DNA from: an uncultured Collinsella sp.
Lineage (GTDB): Bacteria; Actinomycetota; Coriobacteriia; Coriobacteriales; Coriobacteriaceae
NCBI GenBank assembly: GCA_900751755.1
Contig: CAADSP010000050.1
Span: 1-35,991, forward strand
Reading direction: 5' to 3'
DNA: 35,991 bases
Shown: piece after piece, positions 1 to 7,583 of the stretch
How positions within the stretch are numbered: position 1 is the stretch's first letter
How the letters are laid out: each line of letters starts with the position of its first letter
Program-made: the position numbers and the translations under genes
The notes under the pieces: generated by a model
Seen by the model: only the letters and a program-made list of their open reading frames with translations
Told to the model about the DNA's origin: nothing
Databases searched by the model: none

Positions 1-99
1 CGCGGTCATCTTCTTGCCGGTCTCGTAGAGCGCCTTGCCGTCCTCGAGATAGCCCTCCTGGTCGAAATGCATGATCTCGATCTTCTCGGTTTCCTTCAT
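1..99 (-). CDS. N-terminal fragment of an SIS-domain phosphosugar isomerase/deglycase (cut by window edge)
   Basis: The first 33 codons are present, beginning MKETEKIEIMHFDQEGYLED, and the reading frame stays open to position 1. The start is set by a good ribosome site (AAAGGAG) a few bases before the ATG at 99. The start of this protein resembles FrlB/AgaS-type SIS proteins, but the SIS core lies outside the window, so the family call rests mostly on context. It lies 60 bp after another SIS gene on the same strand and is probably in the same operon. A paired SIS arrangement is known from operons that split phosphorylated Amadori sugars or amino sugars; that role here is inference. Confidence 0.6.
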   Translation of the reverse strand, partial: MKETEKIEIMHFDQEGYLEDGKALYETGKKMTA

Positions 100-159
100 T
101 TGTCTCTCCTTTCTGGGGTTGTTTCCACATCCCCCATGCCAACGGGCATCAAAACCCGC

Positions 160-1275
160 TTACATTCCGTAACACTCAGCCGCTTTGGCCTTAAGCGCAT
201 TGACTGACTCTTCGTAGCCCTCTGCCTTGACCTCCATTTGCTTGGAGACAGCATCGAGATACGGGTGAACGTCCCATGACTTCAGACGCTCGGCGATTAT
301 TGCCGCAATCGTCTGGAAGAACACGAGATTGGGAATTGCGCTGAGCAGCGGAGCCACCTGAGGCACCACAACCTCGTGAGCCCCACCCTTGGGATGGGCC
401 GTGAGCAGCACCGTTTTTGTCGTAACGTTCGATAGCGCATCGGCGATATTCGCAAGACGCTCCGACCCCTGCGGATCGTCGACAATAAACACCAGATAGC
501 CCGGAACGATCTGCATCTCGGGACCGTGGACGAACTCCTCGCCTTCGTGATGCATGGCAGGAATCTTGATGGTCTCGCTCAGCTTGAGCGCTGCCTCCTC
601 GGCAACACCATAGTTGGGGCCGTTGCCGACGACCATAGCGGGCACGTGCTCAGAAAGCTCGAGCATGTGGTCTTGAACATATGCCTCGGCTGTCTCGCAC
701 ATGGTGGCGTTGGCTCGAATGGCCTCGCGCAGGTCGTCAAGACGTTGGGCAACGCCCTCGACATCAATCGTTCCGCGCGCTTGACCGCCGTAGATGCCAA
801 AGAGCACCAGGTACTCGACGAGGACCTCGACGCCCAAGGTCACAAAGTCCACCGACTCGACGCCCACGCCGTAGTCAAGAACGGTGTCAGTGTGCTCCTT
901 GATGGGAGCCTCGACATTTGCCGTGAGCGCAACCGCAGGCATATCGTGCGCGCGCATGTAATCGAGCGCCGCAATCGTATTGGTCGAATAGCCGCTCTGA
1001 GAGACGGCGATGTTGAGCGCATGCTGCGGATAGATATGCTCAAAATCGACGAAGGCCTCGGGCGTCACAACGGATACCTGCATCTGCAGCGCGTCTTGCA
1101 GGTAATCGCGGGCGCAATCGGCGGCATGGCGCGACGAACCCGAAGCAACGATGCGCAGTGCGTTAAAAGAACCAGACTGGAAAATATCAACGAGCTGCGC
1201 TACCAACTCAGACGAACACTCGAGGTTCTCTCCCATACGCACATGGGCGAGTTGAACGTAATCGAGCATCTTCAT
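160..1275 (-). CDS. SIS-domain sugar-phosphate isomerase/deglycase (FrlB/AgaS/GlmS-isomerase type)
   Basis: The 371-residue protein has two SIS (sugar isomerase) domains. The first carries the phosphate-binding segment VASGSSRHAADCARDYL and the later VSQSGYSTNTIAALDYMR. The second contains GNGPNYGVAEEAALKLSET and HHEGEEFVHGPE, which resemble the GlmS/FrlB active-site region. Such proteins act in the cytoplasm on phosphorylated ketoses, amino sugars or glycated amino acids. I chose ATG 1275 because GGGAGGTG lies 5 bases upstream; the longer open frame to 1314 has no ribosome site. It is followed by a second SIS gene and preceded by two GntR regulators. The lack of a glutaminase domain rules out full GlmS. 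The substrate cannot be read from sequence; fructoselysine- or glucoselysine-6-phosphate deglycase and amino-sugar isomerase are both possible. Confidence 0.85.
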   Translation of the reverse strand: MKMLDYVQLAHVRMGENLECSSELVAQLVDIFQSGSFNALRIVASGSSRHAADCARDYLQDALQMQVSVVTPEAFVDFEHIYPQHALNIAVSQSGYSTNTIAALDYMRAHDMPAVALTANVEAPIKEHTDTVLDYGVGVESVDFVTLGVEVLVEYLVLFGIYGGQARGTIDVEGVAQRLDDLREAIRANATMCETAEAYVQDHMLELSEHVPAMVVGNGPNYGVAEEAALKLSETIKIPAMHHEGEEFVHGPEMQIVPGYLVFIVDDPQGSERLANIADALSNVTTKTVLLTAHPKGGAHEVVVPQVAPLLSAIPNLVFFQTIAAIIAERLKSWDVHPYLDAVSKQMEVKAEGYEESVNALKAKAAECYGM

Positions 1276-1368
1276 CGTCTCACCTCCCAACAAATCATTA
1301 GTATTTGATACCAATCACGATTACAGGTTACGGCTTTTTGATACCTCTTTGTCGATTAATTTATTCCC

Positions 1369-1381
1369 TTCGGTGAACGGT
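1369..1381 (-). promoter_or_regulatory. Promoter motif shared with the ABC-transporter operon
   Basis: TTCGGTGAACGGT (plus-strand reading) lies in the 193-bp leader of the SIS operon and occurs identically at 17735-17747 upstream of the sugar-binding protein gene. In both places it is intergenic, in the same orientation relative to the downstream gene, and about 95 to 145 bp before the start codon. It contains a direct repeat of CGGT spaced by three bases. It may be a regulator site or part of a promoter; no clear -35/-10 pair was found around it. Confidence 0.4.
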
Positions 1382-1403
1382 CGATTTTGAGCCCTGTAAG
1401 GTT

Positions 1404-1411
1404 GTATATAC
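1404..1411. promoter_or_regulatory. Candidate HutC-type GntR operator GTATATAC
   Basis: This perfect 8-bp palindrome fits the published HutC-subfamily consensus GT-N-TA-N-AC. It lies between the GntR gene ending at 1469 and the SIS gene starting at 1275. It is enclosed by a 7-bp inverted repeat (1387-1393 and 1416-1422, TTGAGCC/GGCTCAA). Binding by one of the two adjacent HutC regulators is inferred, not shown. Confidence 0.45.
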
Positions 1412-1468
1412 AGCTGGCTCAACGGTCAGGATCGTTTAGTTTTCCCAGCCGTTATACAAAAACACCAG

Positions 1469-2182
1469 CTAGTACGTATAGGTGTATCCACCCGCATCGC
1501 CGCGGTTAAATGACTTGACGTACTCAATTGCTTGGCCACTCGCGTCGTAACTCACGCACTCCAGCAGCAGGGCAAGGTCACCTTGCTCCAACCCAAGCAG
1601 ACCGGCGTCTCGTGCGCCCAGCGCTTCGATATCGAGCTTTTCCTGTGCCATGACCGGCTTTCGACCCAACATCTCATAGGTCTCGTACAGACTGAACACC
1701 GACACGTCGATTTCTTCGATGGTCGGGAACAGCAGACAGGGGATCAGCGCCATCTCAATCGATACGGGATCGCCGTTAATGCAGTTCAGACGTCGAATGG
1801 AATAGAGCAGGTCGTCCTCGGCAATGCCAAATAGGTCAGCGTAGTATGGCCCCGCATAACGCTTGGAGCGCGCCAGAATGCGGACGGACGGTTCGCCGCC
1901 CGAGGCGCGAACCGATTCACGGAAGCCGGCCGTACGCTCAAACGCAACGGGCACCTTCTGTGCCACGAAGGCACCCTTTCCGCGGACACGGCGAATCTGG
2001 CCGCGACGAACTAGCTCGTCCACGGCGCTCCGGATAGTCAGGCGTGTCGTGCCAAACTCCTCGGCAAGCTCATTTTCGGACGGAATCATCGAACCCGTGG
2101 GGTATATTCCGCGCTCGATACGCTCCTCAATGCGACGTCGAATGCGTATATAAACCGGGGTGGCATCTACTGTTTCAGCCAT
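1469..2182 (-). CDS. GntR-family transcriptional regulator, HutC subfamily (UTRA domain)
   Basis: The 237-residue protein has an N-terminal winged helix-turn-helix (about residues 9-75), with the typical SMIPSENELAEEFGTTRLTIR recognition region and the RVRGKGAFV wing. A UTRA effector domain follows (about 95-230) with paired motifs such as LYSIRRLNCINGDPVSIE. HutC proteins usually repress a neighbouring sugar or amino-acid operon and release DNA when a small phosphorylated sugar or similar ligand binds. Its start codon lies inside the 3' end of the upstream GntR gene (16-bp overlap), so translation is probably coupled. The SIS operon directly downstream is the natural target. Confidence 0.93.
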   Translation of the reverse strand: MAETVDATPVYIRIRRRIEERIERGIYPTGSMIPSENELAEEFGTTRLTIRSAVDELVRRGQIRRVRGKGAFVAQKVPVAFERTAGFRESVRASGGEPSVRILARSKRYAGPYYADLFGIAEDDLLYSIRRLNCINGDPVSIEMALIPCLLFPTIEEIDVSVFSLYETYEMLGRKPVMAQEKLDIEALGARDAGLLGLEQGDLALLLECVSYDASGQAIEYVKSFNRGDAGGYTYTY

Positions 2183-2934
2183 TGTTCACCTGCCACGCTC
2201 CTCATGCCGTTCTTTTCGCCGTTGTCGGCAAAGCGGAACTTTGTGGGCAAAATCACCGATTTACAATGCTCCACAAAACGCATGTCCTTATCAAATTCGA
2301 TTGTGCTCTCATAGAACACCGGCGTTCCCTCTTCTTGCTGGAGCAGCTCGGCCTCTTCGGCGTTCAAGCGCGAGATGGAGATATGCTCACGTCCATGCTC
2401 AACGCGCACGCCACCTTCTTTGAGCAAAACATCGTAAAGGCTCTCACACTCAAAATCGTGCTCGGGAAGCGATGGGCACAGGGACAGGTTAACGTGAGCG
2501 GTCTCGATTGACGCCGGCTCGCCCTCGATAAGTCGAACGCGCTGCATGCGGAGCAAGGGAGCGCCTACAGCCACCCCAAGCTTGTCGGCAAGCGCCTCAT
2601 CCGCCTCGATGGTCCCAGTGGAAACCAGACGAGAAGAGGGGTGCAGGCCGGCAGTCCGCACAGCATCGGAAAAGTTATACGTTTCCTGGAAGATGTTCAG
2701 CGGCTTGGGAGGACAAACATACGTGCCCGATCCGCGACGGCTCTCGAGCGTTCCACACGAGATAAGCCGCGTGATACCGGCACGCAACGCCGTACGCGAA
2801 ACGCCAATCTCTTCGCACAGCACGCGCTCGGCCGGCAGGCGATCGCCGCCGGCAAGCTGATGGTGCTGGATATACCAAAGAATTCCCTCAACAGCACGAT
2901 CTTTGGGGGGAATTGCATAAGATTCGCCTGCCAT
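2167..2934 (-). CDS. Second GntR-family regulator, HutC subfamily
   Basis: The 255-residue protein has a winged helix (about residues 12-75, containing GDRLPAERVLCEEIGVSRTA and SRRGSGTYV) and a UTRA domain (about 95-240, with LLRMQRVRLIEGEPASIETA). The start at 2934 is supported by GAGGAG 8 bases upstream. It overlaps the next GntR gene by 16 bp. The two proteins are clearly different in sequence, so this is not a recent duplication. Two HutC regulators translated together in front of one catabolic operon is uncommon; they could form heteromers, respond to different ligands, or one could serve a distant target. Confidence 0.92.
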   Translation of the reverse strand: MAGESYAIPPKDRAVEGILWYIQHHQLAGGDRLPAERVLCEEIGVSRTALRAGITRLISCGTLESRRGSGTYVCPPKPLNIFQETYNFSDAVRTAGLHPSSRLVSTGTIEADEALADKLGVAVGAPLLRMQRVRLIEGEPASIETAHVNLSLCPSLPEHDFECESLYDVLLKEGGVRVEHGREHISISRLNAEEAELLQQEEGTPVFYESTIEFDKDMRFVEHCKSVILPTKFRFADNGEKNGMRSVAGEQWLKQ

Positions 2935-2972
2935 TGCACAGACTCCTCATTCAGACACGTATGCCGCCAAAA

Positions 2973-3461
2973 TTAGGCCAGCCCTCCCATGGCATCAAAT
3001 TCGGCCTTGATCTTCTCGGCGACATTCCGATACGACTTATATAGGCTTGAATCGCGTTTGACTTCGTCGGTCATAACGGGAATCTCTAATTTGGAAACCT
3101 CGTCTTTTCCCGTCTGAACCGCCACAACAACGCCCATACCAAGACACATATTACGCTTGGCAGCGTTTATTTTCGCCGCCTTGGCAGGATTTGCCAGGAT
3201 ACGCTGGGCAAATTCCTGTTTTGAAGCCACTTCCTCGGCCTCCGGATTGCCCGCCTCGGCCACTTCGCACTGCAACACGTCCGCATAGTCAAAAATCTTA
3301 GGCTCTGCACCACGCTGATGCACGGCCCACTTGTGACGCGTGGCATCCTGGTAGATAGCCGGCAAAAACGTAAACCGCGGCGGGTCCAAAATCGTATCCG
3401 TGATGGTAAACACATCGGGATCAAAGGCATCCTGCGGGTTTTTCTTCTTGAACAGCCCCAT
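2973..3461 (-). CDS. Conserved-looking protein of unknown function
   Basis: The 162-residue soluble protein begins MGLFKKKNPQDAF. I chose ATG 3461 because GGGAGG lies 5-6 bases upstream; the longer frame to 3494 has no ribosome site. It has no signal peptide or membrane segment. The middle part (KIFDYADVLQCEVAEAGN) looks like the small beta-rich module found in actinobacterial and firmicute proteins that begin with a short Lys-rich MGLFxKK segment, often annotated with DUF4428-like regions, but the zinc ribbon of those proteins is missing. The C-terminal half has a Lys/Ala-rich helix. It lies 38 bp upstream of the GntR pair on the same strand and may share their transcript. No function is proposed. 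Confidence 0.75.
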   Translation of the reverse strand: MGLFKKKNPQDAFDPDVFTITDTILDPPRFTFLPAIYQDATRHKWAVHQRGAEPKIFDYADVLQCEVAEAGNPEAEEVASKQEFAQRILANPAKAAKINAAKRNMCLGMGVVVAVQTGKDEVSKLEIPVMTDEVKRDSSLYKSYRNVAEKIKAEFDAMGGLA

Positions 3462-3582
3462 ATCAGCCTCCCGTACTAGCATTAAACAACTCAAGCCGAA
3501 TATAGCACCAATTTCAAGCCGCTGCCTTACCCTATCGGTACGCGGCGTCTATGGCTCGCCCAGCGGAAAAGTTCATGGACGA

Positions 3583-3657
3583 GGGCCGGGGAAGCATACT
3601 TTGTTTTGAGAAGTGGGCTCCGCGAACTTCTCAAAACAAAGTATGCCTCCCCGGCCC
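3583..3657. repeat. Long hairpin, 32-bp arms with 11-nt loop (mini form of the nested-palindrome family)
   Basis: Arms at 3583-3614 and 3626-3657 are complementary at 31 of 32 positions, and the one exception can form a G-U pair. The outer half is GC-rich and the loop-proximal half is AT-rich, as in the larger elements at 5965-6100 and 28633-28785. Read on the minus strand the loop is TCGCGGAGCCC. The larger elements' cores start with (A)TCGCGAG and end with GAGCAGG, so this looks like an element whose core has been deleted. It lies just after the lacI-type gene and could also act as its terminator, although no T-tract follows. Confidence 0.85.
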
Positions 3658-3711
3658 CGCCGGCAAATAACGGACACTCCGCATGCAATCTATGCAAACA
3701 AACAAGTGCGC

Positions 3712-4740
3712 TTAGCTATATTCGGTAAGATCAAGCACACTGCCCTTCACGATAAGCGCCGGTTCCAGAACGACCTCTTCGGCACGCTTACCGCCCCTAC
3801 CGGCAAGACGCTTGGACATGCAGGCAAAAGCATGCTCCGCAAGGACACCGGGATCCTGCTCAATCGCAGTCAGCGCCGGCTCAAAGAGAACGTCGGCCGC
3901 CGAGTTGTCATAGCTTACGACCGAGATATCGCCTGGGATGCTCTTCCCCATCTCGTGCAAGCGCTTGAGCAGACCGAGGGCAATGTTATCCGAGCTTGCA
4001 AACACGGCGGTGGCATCGGTTGCAAGCACGGCCTCCGAGGCCTCGTAGGCGCTCGGGATGTAATATTCGCTCTCAAACTCCAGGCGCGCGTCGATGGGCA
4101 GTCCCACCTCGCGCAGCGCGCGCTCGTAACCGGCGAGTCGCTTGCGACCCGTATTGGAGCGACGCGCGTTAACCAGACAGGCGATGCGGCGATGACCCTG
4201 CTCAATCAGATACCGCGTAGCCATGTAGCCGCCCATCTCGTGGTCGAACATCACCTTGTCGCACTCGAGTCCCTCAATGGCACGGTCGACCATCACGGCA
4301 GGGATAGGCAGATGGCTCACTTCCTCGCGCAGAGCGCGATCGTCGGAGAACTCGTCACCCACCACCAGAAAGACGCCGTCGACGCCGCGCGTCACCAGCT
4401 GGCGTAGCAGTTCCAGATCGTCATCGGCGCTTCCACCCGAGCTGGTAATAAAGAGTGCATAGCCGTCTTCACGGCAGCGCTTTTCCAAGCTGCCGGCGAG
4501 CGAGGCAAAAAAGCGACTCTCGATATTGGGAACGATCAGGCCTAAGGTGCGCGACTCGCGCATAACCAGGCTACGCGCGATCTGGTTGGGAACATAGTGG
4601 TTGCGCGCCGCAACCTCCTTGATGAGCCTGCGGTTTTCTTCCGAGATGCGACAGGGCCGATTATTGAGAACAAGCGAGACCGACGAAGGGGAAAGCCCCA
4701 CCTCCTGGGCGATCTGCTTGAGGGTGACTTTGTTGGCCAT
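3712..4740 (-). CDS. LacI-family transcriptional regulator
   Basis: The 342-residue protein has an N-terminal LacI helix-turn-helix (residues about 4-24, VTLKQIAQEVGLSPSSVSLV) and hinge helix region (VPNQIARSLVMRES). A periplasmic-binding-protein-like sensor domain follows (about 60-335), with LGLIVPNIESRFFASL, GVDGVFLV, GHRRIACL and the ISVVSYDN segment. The ATG at 4740 has GGAAGGAG upstream; the frame remains open to 5835 but that extension is only the antisense of murB. It is divergent from murB with a 183-bp gap. No sugar genes adjoin it, so its target is unclear; a 20-bp palindrome at 4879-4898 may be its own operator. Confidence 0.93.
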   Translation of the reverse strand: MANKVTLKQIAQEVGLSPSSVSLVLNNRPCRISEENRRLIKEVAARNHYVPNQIARSLVMRESRTLGLIVPNIESRFFASLAGSLEKRCREDGYALFITSSGGSADDDLELLRQLVTRGVDGVFLVVGDEFSDDRALREEVSHLPIPAVMVDRAIEGLECDKVMFDHEMGGYMATRYLIEQGHRRIACLVNARRSNTGRKRLAGYERALREVGLPIDARLEFESEYYIPSAYEASEAVLATDATAVFASSDNIALGLLKRLHEMGKSIPGDISVVSYDNSAADVLFEPALTAIEQDPGVLAEHAFACMSKRLAGRGGKRAEEVVLEPALIVKGSVLDLTEYS

Positions 4741-4878
4741 CTCGCTCCTTCCGGGTTTACGCGCAATCTCCTGAAAGTATAGCGACTGCCCATCTACCTC
4801 GGTGATAAACACTTTACCAATCCGGTGGACGGCTGTTTTATCGCCGCCAGCGCACCAAATCCGTCCAGGTGGGGTATA

Positions 4879-4898
4879 TTGCAATCGATCGATGACAA
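4879..4898. promoter_or_regulatory. Candidate LacI-type operator between the regulator gene and murB
   Basis: TTGCAATCGATCGATGACAA is an imperfect 20-bp palindrome (8 of 10 half-site positions match) in the divergent 183-bp gap, just after a possible -10 hexamer TATATT (4875-4880) for murB. LacI-family sites are usually palindromes of this size, so autoregulation is plausible but not shown. Confidence 0.35.
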
Positions 4899-4923
4899 CA
4901 ACCACCAAAAGGCGGATATTCGT

Positions 4924-5886
4924 ATGCACGAGAACGACTTTTTTAACGAGGACCTGCTTTGCGCGCTCGCCGGCGTTGCCGGCGAGGACAACGTACTCAT
5001 GAGCGAGCCCATGCGCGAGCACACCACGTTTAAGATCGGCGGCCCGGCCGATGTCTTCGTCACGCCCGACACCGAGCAGGGCCTCGTCGCCACGCTCGAT
5101 ACCTGTTATCGCTGCGATCTGCCACTCACCATCGTGGGCAACGGCTCCGACTTGCTCGTCGGTGACAAGGGCATCCGCGGCGTCGTCGTAGCGCTGGGCA
5201 AGGGCCTCTCCGACATTACGGTCGACGGCACGCATGTCACGGCAGCAGCCGGCGCCTTGCTTTCTGACGTCGCCGCGGCGGCAGCCGAGGCCGGTCTCAC
5301 CGGTATGGAGCCCATCTCGGGTATCCCCGGATCGGTCGGCGGCGCCTGCTACATGAACGCCGGTGCCTACGGTGCCTGCATGGCCGACGTTCTGGAGTCC
5401 GTACGGGTCTACAAGCCCGCACGCATCCTCGACGATGGCACCCGCGGCAGTGGCAATATCATTGAGTTCGATGTCGATGAGCTCAACCTGGGTTACCGCA
5501 AGAGTCGCATTGCCGACGACGGCTTTATCGTGCTCTCGGCAACCTTCAACCTCGCCCCGGGCAACGCCGCGATGATCAAGGCCGACATGGACGACTACCG
5601 CCAGCGACGCGAAGACAAGCAGCCGCTCGACATGCCGAGCGCCGGCTCCACCTTCAAGCGCCCCGAGGGCTACTTTGCCGGCAAACTCATCATGGATGCC
5701 GGCTTGCGCGGCCACGCCGTCGGCGGCGCCCAGGTGAGCGAAAAACACTGCGGCTTCATCGTCAACGCCGACCACGCCACCGCAGCCGACGTCGACGAAC
5801 TCATCCGCCACATCCAAGCAACCGTCAAAGACCAATTCGGCGTAGACCTACAACCCGAAGTCCACCGAGTCGGCGAATTCCTCTAA
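4924..5886 (+). CDS. murB: UDP-N-acetylenolpyruvoylglucosamine reductase
   Basis: MurB reduces the enolpyruvyl group to make UDP-MurNAc in peptidoglycan synthesis, using FAD and NADPH in the cytoplasm. The 320-residue protein shows the FAD-binding domain with TTFKIGGPADV (34-44), GNGSDLLV (72-79) and GIPGSVGGACYMNAGAYG (133-150). The catalytic Ser is in SAGSTFKRP (239-247), and the C-terminal LQPEV holds the catalytic Glu (312). The size fits the shorter, type II MurB group. I placed the start at ATG 4924 because conservation begins just after it; the weak AAAGGCGG is the only upstream ribosome-site candidate, and the open frame runs back to 4825. An intrinsic terminator follows directly. Confidence 0.96.
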   Translation: MHENDFFNEDLLCALAGVAGEDNVLMSEPMREHTTFKIGGPADVFVTPDTEQGLVATLDTCYRCDLPLTIVGNGSDLLVGDKGIRGVVVALGKGLSDITVDGTHVTAAAGALLSDVAAAAAEAGLTGMEPISGIPGSVGGACYMNAGAYGACMADVLESVRVYKPARILDDGTRGSGNIIEFDVDELNLGYRKSRIADDGFIVLSATFNLAPGNAAMIKADMDDYRQRREDKQPLDMPSAGSTFKRPEGYFAGKLIMDAGLRGHAVGGAQVSEKHCGFIVNADHATAADVDELIRHIQATVKDQFGVDLQPEVHRVGEFL

Positions 5887-5891
5887 CAAAA

Positions 5892-5911
5892 AAGGCCCCG
5901 AAAGGGGCCTT
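5892..5911 (+). terminator. Intrinsic terminator of murB
   Basis: An 8-bp perfect stem AAGGCCCC/GGGGCCTT with a GAAA tetraloop begins 5 bases after the murB stop. It is followed by a pyrimidine-rich stretch and preceded by an A-run, so it may work in both directions. Confidence 0.85.
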
Positions 5912-5964
5912 CACTTTCTTTATATCAGACAACCAGTCCGGTGAGTCGCGCTCAGGACCCGAAA

Positions 5965-6100
5965 GGGCCGCGTGCCCGCCCGCAATATATTTGATTGATC
6001 GCGAGTTCCGCACGCAAAGAAGGCCACTTAATGTGGCCTTCGTCTTGCGCAGGACTGCCCGAGCAGGCAATCAAATATATTGCGGGCGGGCACGCGGCCC
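5965..6100. repeat. Nested palindromic element, copy A (perfect 33-bp outer arms around a conserved core)
   Basis: Outer arms 5965-5997 and 6068-6100 are perfectly complementary over 33 bp, GC-rich outside and AT-rich inside. Between them lies a 70-nt core: ATCGCGAGTTCCGCACGCAA, a 9-bp hairpin (6019-6027 with 6033-6041, loop TTAAT), then GTCTTGCGCAGGACT and GAGCAGG. The same core occurs in reverse orientation at 28675-28743, inside completely different arms. The right arm ends 8 bases after the stop of the downstream cell-wall hydrolase gene. Confidence 0.93.
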
Positions 6101-6108
6101 AGTCGGCT

Positions 6109-7314
6109 TTACGACAGCGCAATACCGCCGAGCCAGCCCCAGCGCACGCCAGAACCAGTGCCGTAGAACCCAATGAACGAGTCAAGCGACCTCGACGTGA
6201 TGGCGCCCTCGTTACTCATAACGATGCCGCCGCCAACGTAGATGCCCACGTGGCCATAGATCAGACCCGGCATGCCGGTACCACTATGCGAGGAGTCGGC
6301 AACAATCATGCCCACCTGCAGCGCCGAGCGGTCGGAGCTATAGCACCAAGCGTTAAACATGTCGCACGCGTTACCGCCAAAGTAACCAACGCCGGCGTTG
6401 CGGAAGACGTTGGAGACCCACGCCGCGCACCAGTTCTGGCCAGGCGAGGGCGTGGAGTAGCAAGCGTTGACGACGGCCTGCTGCTTGCCCGAGCCGGCAT
6501 TCTGCTGCGGGGTACCGCCGGCATACGATCCGCCACCCGAGCTTGAACCACCCGAGTAGGAATTGTTCTTGTTCGCGGCAGCTGCGGCGGCGGCAGCCTT
6601 CTTGGCAGCCTCCTCGGCCTGAGCGGCAGCGAGAATCTCGGAATCGCGCTGGGCCATGAGCTCCTTGACATCGTCGGAGAGGCCGTTCAGAACCGTCTGG
6701 ACCTCCTGCTGCTTGGCCTGCATGTCCTGCATCTGAGCAGTCTGCTGGTCCTTGAGCTTCTCCAAGTCGGCTTTTTGCGACTCGAGCTCGGACTTCTGCG
6801 TATCGAGCTCTTTCTGGATGGTCTGGATATCCTCGATAGCGTCACGGTCGCTCTTGTTGATCTTCTCGACGTAATGCGCGTTGGCGACGAGCTCCTCAAA
6901 CGAGCCAGAAGCAAGCAGCAACGACAAGATGTTGGTCCCACCCGACTTGTAGCTTGCCGCCACGCGATCGGAAAGCTCGTTACGCTTCTTCTTGAGCTCC
7001 GACTTCTTGGTGTCAATCTGCTCCTGGGTGTCGTCGATCTGACCCTGAACGCCCTCGATGTCGTTGAGCGTCTGAGCGTTCTTGTTAGCGAGCGCCGCGT
7101 ACTCGTTGGCGATGCTGTCAAGCTGGGCCTGAACCTCGTCGAGCTGGGCCTGGGCGGCACTCAGCTTGTCGGTGGTTTCCTGGCTGGCCTCGGCAGCATG
7201 GGCGCGGGCAGGCAGGCCAAAAAGAACTGCAGCAGAAGCGGCGCCGAACAGGGCCTTGAGGGCGGTGCGACGCGAGAGCTCCTGAGTAAAGATGGAATCG
7301 CTGTTTGGTGACAT
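6109..7314 (-). CDS. Exported coiled-coil peptidoglycan hydrolase with CHAP/NlpC-like catalytic domain
   Basis: The 401-residue protein begins with a probable twin-arginine signal (SRRTALK at 14-20, a hydrophobic stretch, cleavage after AHA at about 40). Residues 45-250 form a long heptad-rich coiled coil (two blocks rich in Gln/Glu/Lys/Asp). An Ala-rich then Gly/Ser-rich linker follows (about 240-280). The C-terminal domain has WCAAWVSNVF with candidate nucleophile Cys296 and YGHVGIYVGGG with His355, the Cys/His pattern of CHAP and NlpC/P60 amidases. The design resembles PcsB/RipA-type septum-splitting hydrolases whose coiled coil is controlled by FtsEX; partner control here is inference. 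CGGAG five bases before the ATG supports the start. Copy A of the palindrome family sits at its 3' end. Confidence 0.9.
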   Translation of the reverse strand: MSPNSDSIFTQELSRRTALKALFGAASAAVLFGLPARAHAAEASQETTDKLSAAQAQLDEVQAQLDSIANEYAALANKNAQTLNDIEGVQGQIDDTQEQIDTKKSELKKKRNELSDRVAASYKSGGTNILSLLLASGSFEELVANAHYVEKINKSDRDAIEDIQTIQKELDTQKSELESQKADLEKLKDQQTAQMQDMQAKQQEVQTVLNGLSDDVKELMAQRDSEILAAAQAEEAAKKAAAAAAAANKNNSYSGGSSSGGGSYAGGTPQQNAGSGKQQAVVNACYSTPSPGQNWCAAWVSNVFRNAGVGYFGGNACDMFNAWCYSSDRSALQVGMIVADSSHSGTGMPGLIYGHVGIYVGGGIVMSNEGAITSRSLDSFIGFYGTGSGVRWGWLGGIALS

Positions 7315-7518
7315 ATGTACTCCGTTACATGTTTTGTTTATATGTCGCTCAAGACATACATATTACCGTACATCCGACGCATCCCAACGATTTCCACGAA
7401 CGGCAGAAAACCGCACGGCCAGCGGCATGCGCACAGCCCGGAACTACCGTGAACCGTTATGCATTCCCGTCCTATGAGTACGTTAACATCATTACTCTGC
7501 TTTTCATTGTGTCAAACA

Positions 7519-7546
7519 GTTGCACTGCACCTAGCTGCGCTATACT
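7519..7546 (+). promoter_or_regulatory. Probable galE promoter
   Basis: A -10 hexamer TATACT (7541-7546) has GTTGCA/TTGCAC about 15-16 bases upstream as a -35 candidate. It lies 38 bp before the galE start, in the gap divergent from the hydrolase gene. Confidence 0.5.
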
Positions 7547-7583
7547 CCCCTCAAGAAGTGTTCCTGATTCGATAGGAGACTAC

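Noticed and set aside
1..1275. Full GlmS (glucosamine-6-phosphate synthase)
   Set aside because: No N-terminal glutaminase domain precedes the SIS domains of the complete gene.
4741..5835. N-terminal extension of the LacI-type protein to 707 residues
   Set aside because: The extra part is the antisense of murB; the ribosome site and helix-turn-helix place the true start at 4740.
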